A stretch of DNA of 64,000 nucleotides. Origin: Deltaproteobacteria bacterium. GTDB lineage: Bacteria > Bdellovibrionota > UBA2394. The notes beneath the pieces were generated by a model. It saw only the letters and a list, made by a program, of their open reading frames with translations. It was not told where the DNA came from and did not search any database. Both the position numbers and the translations under genes were made by a program. Location: the NCBI GenBank assembly GCA_017302715.1, contig JAFLCD010000002.1, forward strand, positions 69,882 to 133,881. Direction: 5' to 3'. Positions 58,532-64,000 of this stretch are shown piece by piece (position 1 is the stretch's first letter; every line of letters begins with the position of its first letter).

Positions 58532-60949
58532 CTATAACGAGTCTAAGCGATAATTAATTGTCTCACCTTTTTTAAGTAGAGGCGTTTGAAATTCCATCAC
58601 AGGCAGTCCGGATGTGAGCTCTTGATCGCTCATTAAATCATAAATGCGAATAGGTTTTGGAAATTTCAAGAAGCGGCTTCCATCATTAATGGCGTGAAGA
58701 GTAAAAGTTTTTTGTGAGACATACGTAGTATCCGATTTCTCATTATAAATATGCACACCAGCATCTCGCAGAATTTCTCGATAGATGACCGAAGAAAAAT
58801 TTGCATCGGAAGCCCATATAGATTTATAGATTCCAAAATCTTTTATCGCCATATTGGTGAATAAAGTTCCCGGATAATAAGACAGAATCGATGCACTTCC
58901 ATCAGCCGCATAAGGATATAAATTTCCCATATTCAATACATCTGCGGGATTGGATGAAAACTGATAAAGCGAGTTACTGAGAATTTTTTGAGCAATAGGA
59001 TGAAAGTTTGAAATTTGAAATCCATGTTCAGAACTTTGCTTGGGAGCTGATGTTACGATGTGAAATCCGACAAGATTATCTGTATTTGCTGCGCTTATTT
59101 TTCCATCGGTGGCATAACCCGCAAGATGATTCCAAAGGATGGTTCTACCATTGTTTTGAAATTTTTCTCGAATAAAAGTAATTTGATTTGTGCTTAGCGA
59201 AAACGCATTTAGAAAGATAATGACTTTATATTGAGCGGGGTTCACTTTTTCAATATCACTCATCAAAATGTGATCGTAGGGAGCCCCCATTTGTCGCAGT
59301 GACAATCGAGTCAGGCTGAGATTTCGATTAAGTAAATGATTTGTTGGTCCCCACTGAGCACCCAAAGCGACTTGCTCAGAGGTGCTGATTTGTTGATTCA
59401 CAAAAAAAGTTGAGGCTTCATCCGAAATGACTAGCACTTCTGCTGCCGATGAATCTGTTTTGGATAAAGTGTTCGTTAAAAATAAAGATCTCGCAGATTC
59501 ATAAGCTTTTCGAAGCTCACCTAATAAACTCCAGAGTCCTGGTGAATAATCGATTTCTTTTCCATAGAATGGAAAAAGTGAATATGCAACTCCGCTTGAA
59601 AGCGTGAATCCTAAATATCGTTTATAAATCGAAAAAGTTTCATTCACATTTTCGCGATAGACATTATGTGAACCGCTGAGTCGAAATATATAGTCAATAT
59701 ATTCAGGCTTACACTGAGGAAACTGTTGATAAAAATCAGCATCAGAAAGACTTCCTCGATAGCCTTCACAGAGCTCAATATATCTTTGTTTTGTGCCGGG
59801 CATGTACTGATCGTTATCATACATAATAAATTTTCCATTTAAGGCAGCGCTTAAAAAGGGACCTCGTTCAAGATCGGCTCCCGTTGCCCAATCTCTAAAA
59901 ACTTGCGAGGCTTCTGTTAAAATAAAATCAATATTTGGCTCACGAAGTGCCAATCCAAGGGCGTTATGACCAAAGGTTTCATCTCCTCTGAATTCATTCA
60001 TATAACCGTAAATAAATCCGACAGGAATTTCTTTAGCGAAAGAGTTAGTTTTTACTACCGATGCCATTTCATTTACAAAACTGGGGATTAATTGATTATA
60101 GAAAGAATAAAAATCGATGAGATCTTGATCGCGGGGTAACTGCCGAAATGTATTTTGATTATCTGCAGCTCGTCGACGTTCATCTGAAGGAGTTCTTATA
60201 TTCGAAAAGGAGATTCCACCATTTCCCCAAGCCGTTTTTAAATTTTCTTCCGATACATACTTTTTTTGAACCCACTCTCTAAAAGCTTGCAGAGTCCAAG
60301 CATCTTTGCCGAGCATCGTAAGGCTGGTGCCCGCGTCGTAGGGATACCATTCTTGAGTTTGCAGACCTAACAAAATGAATCCGCGTATGCGTTTAATTCT
60401 TCCATTCTGTTTTATATCATTTAGCAAGTTCTGGAATTCATTCTTAAGAGTCGATCGTAAAAAAGGAGACGACAAAATTCCGGTACTCTTTTTTTGCAAT
60501 GTGCCGCCGATAGAATAATCATAATTCAGATCGGCATGCTGAGGATTTTCTTTCAGCCACCAGTCTGGAGCTGCGATCGTGAGTCGAACCACAAACTGGG
60601 CGGATGGATCTTGTTTTAGAATCGTGTCCATTTCGTTGTAAAGAGCGGTAGGATTAAAAGTATTTTTATCGGGCCGAAAAGCTTGGGTAAAACCTGAGTC
60701 GTCTCCCATAATATTTCCATTTACATGAAAGAGATGAATCCCTGCGGCACTGGCTGCTAAATAATTTTGATCGGCGACTGCATACGTCATCAGATGCATT
60801 TTTGTTTTAAGAGTTTGAATATTTTCTTGAAGCGTCGGAGTGTTATTTTCTGTTACCCCCAACAAGGAAGGGGGATCCGAAACTACAACACCACCACTAC
60901 AGCCAGAGATAGAAGCGAGGAGTAAAAGGTGTATGAGGTGTCTTAACAT
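58532..60949 (-). CDS. GH42-like glycoside hydrolase lipoprotein
   Basis: An 805-residue lipoprotein with lipobox ISGC (Cys near 17). The N-terminal 450 residues have the pattern of a TIM-barrel glycosidase of the GH42 type: AQFVVRLTIAAPDWWLKENP, GFILLGLQTQEWYPYDAG, LIDFYSFYNQLIPSFVNEMA and a DFILTEASQVFRDW region with a possible nucleophile Glu. The middle has a beta-galactosidase trimerisation-like Rossmann part (VLVISDEASTFFVNQQIS; VIIFLNAFSLS). The assignment is by eye. It would act outside or at the cell surface on a galactose-like polymer. Confidence 0.65.
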   Translation of the reverse strand: MLRHLIHLLLLASISGCSGGVVVSDPPSLLGVTENNTPTLQENIQTLKTKMHLMTYAVADQNYLAASAAGIHLFHVNGNIMGDDSGFTQAFRPDKNTFNPTALYNEMDTILKQDPSAQFVVRLTIAAPDWWLKENPQHADLNYDYSIGGTLQKKSTGILSSPFLRSTLKNEFQNLLNDIKQNGRIKRIRGFILLGLQTQEWYPYDAGTSLTMLGKDAWTLQAFREWVQKKYVSEENLKTAWGNGGISFSNIRTPSDERRRAADNQNTFRQLPRDQDLIDFYSFYNQLIPSFVNEMASVVKTNSFAKEIPVGFIYGYMNEFRGDETFGHNALGLALREPNIDFILTEASQVFRDWATGADLERGPFLSAALNGKFIMYDNDQYMPGTKQRYIELCEGYRGSLSDADFYQQFPQCKPEYIDYIFRLSGSHNVYRENVNETFSIYKRYLGFTLSSGVAYSLFPFYGKEIDYSPGLWSLLGELRKAYESARSLFLTNTLSKTDSSAAEVLVISDEASTFFVNQQISTSEQVALGAQWGPTNHLLNRNLSLTRLSLRQMGAPYDHILMSDIEKVNPAQYKVIIFLNAFSLSTNQITFIREKFQNNGRTILWNHLAGYATDGKISAANTDNLVGFHIVTSAPKQSSEHGFQISNFHPIAQKILSNSLYQFSSNPADVLNMGNLYPYAADGSASILSYYPGTLFTNMAIKDFGIYKSIWASDANFSSVIYREILRDAGVHIYNEKSDTTYVSQKTFTLHAINDGSRFLKFPKPIRIYDLMSDQELTSGLPVMEFQTPLLKKGETINYRLDSL

Positions 60950-60961
60950 CTATTTTTCATT

Positions 60962-61840
60962 TTAATTTTGAAGACCTTGAGAAATCGCTGCATCGTAATG
61001 CGCTTTAATTTGAGAAGCTGTCAGCACGACAGGATAAATGGCAAATTCGTCGACAGCGCCTTGAAAAGCTTCGCCGCGACATTTATTCAATTTAACAGGG
61101 TCGGTTCCTTCGACCGTGCCATCGCAGAGATTTGAGTTTTGTCCTAAAACGAGAGGACCAGAGAAACTAGAAGTTTGCGGTGTACCCAGCCAGTTTCCAG
61201 AGGCGACTAGGTTTCCATCTCGATAAGTTTTTACGCCGTTGAAATCGACGGTGACAGCAAGGTGAACCCACTGAGTGGAGGCAAGCCCTAAGCTCACCAT
61301 TTCAGTCATATTTGAAGTCGCATAATTTACCGCATACTGAAATTTATATTCACCATTATTGCTTACGAGTTGCCAGCCTCCAGTAGATCCGCCCCAGTTC
61401 ATTTTCGCAGCGATTTTATTGTAACTCGTGGCTCCTTGATTTAAAAAAGCCGAACGAACAAAAATTTCTGCAGTAAAAGGCAATTGAATTTGATTAGGGG
61501 AGTGAGGAATAACGATGGATGATGTAGACGAAATTAACGGGATCGCTTTGGTGTCATCCAAGAGAAGCGGACCACCTTCAAAATAGTTTGGTGGATTAAT
61601 GCTCTGAATATTTTGTGCAGAAACACCTAAATCTAAGAATGCATCGTAAGAAGAAAATCTCCAGTAACTAATGGGAGAATCTTTACTCACTTTGGAAGAA
61701 TAATTACTGGTATATGAATTCGAGTCGGTCGCCTGCTGTCGAGAAGTTCTTTGATTTGCAGTTTCATTTGGACCACAAGCTGATCCGGTAAACGCCATAG
61801 CAAATAATAAAATCAAATAGTATTTTTCACTCATAGCCAT
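60962..61840 (-). CDS. LamG/concanavalin-like lipoprotein
   Basis: A 292-residue lipoprotein (lipobox GSAC near residue 22). After a Ser/Thr/Gln linker the rest is a LamG-like (Laminin_G_3) beta sandwich: PFTAEIFVRSAFLNQGATSY, GGWQLVSNNGEYKFQYAVN, WVHLAVTVDFNGVKTYRDGN and GAVDEFAIYPVVLTASQIKA. Such domains bind sugars or mediate adhesion. It is 12 bases upstream of the GH42-like gene and in the same direction, so the two are probably one operon for glycan handling. The start could also be the ATG at 61834. Confidence 0.82.
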   Translation of the reverse strand: MAMSEKYYLILLFAMAFTGSACGPNETANQRTSRQQATDSNSYTSNYSSKVSKDSPISYWRFSSYDAFLDLGVSAQNIQSINPPNYFEGGPLLLDDTKAIPLISSTSSIVIPHSPNQIQLPFTAEIFVRSAFLNQGATSYNKIAAKMNWGGSTGGWQLVSNNGEYKFQYAVNYATSNMTEMVSLGLASTQWVHLAVTVDFNGVKTYRDGNLVASGNWLGTPQTSSFSGPLVLGQNSNLCDGTVEGTDPVKLNKCRGEAFQGAVDEFAIYPVVLTASQIKAHYDAAISQGLQN

Positions 61841-61957
61841 AAAATAATGCAAATTTAATGCCAGTCACAAAAGGCTATAAACCCCGCTTATACATTATGC
61901 TGGCTAAATCTTGCGTACTTTAAGAAGTCTCTTGGATGTGTAGCCGATATTTTAAAG

Positions 61958-62538
61958 ATGATTCAAGATCGAGATCTGTCGCTGGTGTATACGTCTTTTC
62001 CAAGCGAAGAAGACGGCAGGCAAGTTTTGCAAATAAGTGTTTGGACAAAACTTATCCGTGTTTCAGGTCTGAGTCGTGACACAAATATGGGCTTACTGGT
62101 TTCTGATAACTCCGGATTACCGATTGGGATTATTCAAGTTGGCCATCGAGGAAATTTTGTTCAAGTTCAAGATGGCTCGGACGACGTAAATAATTTGTGG
62201 TGGTCTGGAACAGATTATGTCGATCCAAAAATTTGGAATAAAGTGGGACTTAACCTCGATACTAAAAATCATCTCGTTTCATTTTTAGTAAACGATAGGG
62301 TGATTCATACGGGTAGACATCTTTCTGATAGCGTTCGTTTTGCGGGACTTTTTAGCTATGGCTGGCAATCGGCGAATTTGAACGGACATCCCCGAATTCT
62401 TATAATATTTTAAGCTGTGATGATTCAAAAATGCCCGTTTACTGCGCTGCGGACTTCAATGGAGACGGCGCTGTCAACGATGCTGACTTTGTTATCTTTG
62501 CAAATGCTTATGACAAATTCGATTGCTCTAACAATTAA
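61958..62538 (+). pseudogene. Frameshifted LamG-like protein with dockerin-like tail
   Basis: The first frame gives 151 residues with a sugar-binding beta-sandwich look (QILQISVWTKLIRV-type strands, KVGLNLDTKNHLVSFLVNDR, FAGLFSYGWQS), ending at 62413. In the next frame (positions 62401-62538) the sequence continues as CDDSKMPVYCAADFNGDGAV then NDADFVIFANAYDKFDC, a calcium-binding dockerin/EF-hand-like repeat with D-x-N-x-D-G. The join requires a frameshift near 62400. No signal peptide is seen at the ATG, so the 5' end may also be lost. Dockerin-like tails of this exact style are common in Planctomycetes; lateral origin is possible. Confidence 0.6.
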
Positions 62539-62553
62539 TCTGATTAAATTTCT

Positions 62554-63549
62554 TCAAGTTCCTTTAGCCTTGGCCTTCTGGGCTGCCAACTGGGCTTTCA
62601 GGTTTCTGAGTCCAATCGCTGTATCCATCGCCATCGCTGTAATTTCAAAAAGTTTTGAATTCGGCTCTTTTAGCGAGGCAGTTTTTTCGAATCGCTCATT
62701 ACAGAATGTTTTGTATTTTACGTGGCCACCAAATTTGAGAGCCCATTCAGTTTGAGACATCGCGCTTTTTACTTCGGCGATTTCTGCCTTCGCTAGAGCG
62801 ATGGGATCGAGATATTCCTTTTTATATTTCTCTCGCGCTTTTGATGCTTCGACAATGTCTTTGATCTTTCCGACGGCCTCTTGAATTTGAGCTTCACGCT
62901 TCGACTGAAGTTCCGCATATGCCGCCAATACTGCGGGCTCAGCTTCTTTAAAAATCGACGAAGCTTGTTCGATGGCACGAATGGTTTCGACCGTGGTGAA
63001 TGTGCGAACAAATCCTGATGACACAGGTTTTGGAACGCTGACTCGAACACAGTCTTTATTTTCTTCCCAATCGTCGGGGTAACCTTCGATTGTATGCCAC
63101 GCACCCTGGAAGGCTTGACGCGGCCACATTCTTACAGTGACTTTTGACGTTCGCGTGCGAATGGGGCAATTGGCGTGGGATCGACCCATGAAAGATCCGA
63201 TGCCCTTATAGGTGCCCGACTCTTTGTCGAAGCGCAAATTGACGACACTAAAAACGACCTCGCCCTTTTTCATTTTTCCGTTATTTCCTGTGGCATTGAG
63301 AGTGAGAGTCGCACTCGTAGCAAAGCCGACGGAAACATCGCCCCACATGACGCCCTCTTTAGCTTTGCCGAGTCCGATCGTAAAATTATCTGGATTCGAA
63401 AAATGCGGACTTGTCGACGCCCATGATCGACCGTCAAGCAAGGTGTCGGCTGCTTTCAAATCATATGAAAGCGGGGCTTTGAGTAAGTCTTTTACTTCGC
63501 CGGGTTGAGTAGCGAGGATTAATAAAATGGCTAGGTTTTGGAATATCAT
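62554..63549 (-). CDS. Secreted protein of unknown function
   Basis: A 331-residue protein. The signal peptide is short (residues 1-15). The first 170 residues are beta-rich (KKGEVVFSVVNLRFDKESGT, CPIRTRTSKVTVRMWPRQAF) with a Cys pair at ANCPIR and KDCVRV; the rest is a long coiled helical region (EAQIQEAVGKIKDIVEASKA). Family not recognised. The start carries an AGGGAG-like site 10 bases upstream (GAGAAAAAATG context). It is convergent with the LamG/dockerin remnant. Confidence 0.72.
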   Translation of the reverse strand: MIFQNLAILLILATQPGEVKDLLKAPLSYDLKAADTLLDGRSWASTSPHFSNPDNFTIGLGKAKEGVMWGDVSVGFATSATLTLNATGNNGKMKKGEVVFSVVNLRFDKESGTYKGIGSFMGRSHANCPIRTRTSKVTVRMWPRQAFQGAWHTIEGYPDDWEENKDCVRVSVPKPVSSGFVRTFTTVETIRAIEQASSIFKEAEPAVLAAYAELQSKREAQIQEAVGKIKDIVEASKAREKYKKEYLDPIALAKAEIAEVKSAMSQTEWALKFGGHVKYKTFCNERFEKTASLKEPNSKLFEITAMAMDTAIGLRNLKAQLAAQKAKAKGT

Positions 63550-63668
63550 TTTTTCTCCCTAAATTGGTAAGAGACCTTAAGGCTGTTCAGAATCGTTCTG
63601 CTCATAGCACAAGATATGCCGTCGACCAAGTAGCGTTGGCTTTATTTTTCGGCTGGTGCCCTGGATTT

Positions 63669-63684
63669 TGGCATGTTATTTGCA
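63669..63684 (+). promoter_or_regulatory. Sigma54-type (-24/-12) promoter
   Basis: TGGCATGTTATTTGCA: GG at 63670-63671 and GC at 63682-63683, 10 bases apart. -24 and -12 elements match the consensus TGGCACG-N4-TTGCA at nearly all fixed positions. The ATG follows the GC by 14 bases, so the expected mRNA would be almost leaderless. Confidence 0.75.
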
Positions 63685-63696
63685 GATTATAAAAAA

Positions 63697-64000
63697 ATGT
63701 TTAAATTTTCATTCAGTTTCGTGGCGATCGTTTTTTTGAACTCCGCGGCTTTTGCGGTCGATAAAAGCCCCGATTATTTTTCGAAAAATATTTTTGATCG
63801 CCTGGGAATCGAGATCACTGATCATATTAATGAAATCAAAATTGAAGAGGCTTATCGGATACATCGAACTGCACTCGATGCTGAGCTTGAGTTGAACCCC
63901 TCCGATCTTCGAATCCAAACAAAGATTGAGATGCTTGATGAAGCTTACGAAATATTGAGCGATCCTGTTCGACTATTGGAATATTTTCATAATTTTCGCT
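63697..64000 (+). CDS. Exported J-domain-like protein (3' partial)
   Basis: The frame is open to the window end (101 residues seen). A signal peptide covers residues 1-21 (FSFVAIVFLNSAAFA). The rest resembles a J domain: FDRLGIEITDHINEIKIEEA, then YRIHRTALDAELELNP, and KIEMLDEAYEILSDPVRLLE, with helices in the DnaJ order and the DEAYEILSDP ending. The HPD tripeptide is missing (HRT instead), so activation of DnaK is unlikely; location outside the cytoplasm agrees. A sigma54-type promoter precedes it. Confidence 0.75.
   Translation, partial: MFKFSFSFVAIVFLNSAAFAVDKSPDYFSKNIFDRLGIEITDHINEIKIEEAYRIHRTALDAELELNPSDLRIQTKIEMLDEAYEILSDPVRLLEYFHNFR

Noticed and set aside
62417-62755. Open frame of 112 codons on the plus strand
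   Set aside because: Its frame differs from the dockerin-like reading, and most of it is antisense to the secreted protein gene at 62554.
1-64000. CRISPR arrays, rRNA genes, transposases, prophage genes
   Set aside because: No regularly spaced repeats, rRNA-like sequence, or recognisable mobile-element proteins were seen on either strand.

Overview
The window looks like a chromosome segment of a low-to-mid GC (about 42 percent by eye) flagellated Gram-negative bacterium of the Bdellovibrionota (Bdellovibrio or Pseudobdellovibrio type). The grounds are the flagellar gene order (TPR protein, histidine kinase, sigma54 response regulator, then flgBC, fliEFGHIJ, a motE-like gene, fliK, flgD, flgE), an MglA-type Ras-like GTPase beside a roadblock protein and recR, and many secreted or lipid-anchored proteins of unknown function. 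The species cannot be fixed from sequence alone.

Layout. 1-7.2 kb: housekeeping genes, often tail to tail: the end of a PotD-like binding protein, a nitrilase-fold amidase, apt, a phosphopantetheinyl transferase, a DUF493-like protein, pterin dehydratase, an AAA_28-type ATPase, TIGR02757 and mazG. 7.4-22.9 kb: flagellar regulatory and basal body/hook operon, opened by a sigma54-type promoter. 22.9-36.5 kb: filament region with flagellin, FlaG-like, FliD and FliS, surrounded by probable flagellin-glycosylation genes (a glycosyltransferase, a GNAT acetyltransferase, two tandem Maf/MptE-like proteins, two GT2-TPR proteins) and an NHL-repeat protein. 36.5-43.6 kb: envelope and exopolysaccharide genes: an LVIVD-type lipoprotein, a compact YaiO-like barrel / HEAT protein / processive GT2 operon, an HD-GYP protein behind a good sigma54 site, and a GH43-like lipoprotein. 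43.7-45.9 kb: accessory patch with a broken alpha/beta hydrolase, a PIN-like protein and a possible PD-(D/E)xK protein, bounded on the right by tRNA-Asn and by short direct repeats. 45.9-53.5 kb: an operon of OmpA-family protein, cysteine desulfurase, RecR, roadblock protein and MglA, then a thioesterase and an HDOD protein. 53.6-64 kb: mostly secreted proteins of unknown function, a methyltransferase, two carbohydrate-active lipoproteins, a frameshifted LamG/dockerin-like gene, and the start of an exported J-like protein.

How the parts fit: the kinase and NtrC-family regulator probably drive sigma54 promoters in the flagellar hierarchy. The same promoter type also appears before the HD-GYP gene and the exported J-like gene, suggesting one regulon joining motility, cyclic-di-GMP turnover and envelope functions. 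No rRNA, CRISPR array, transposase or prophage was seen. No gene-free stretch exceeds about 265 bases.
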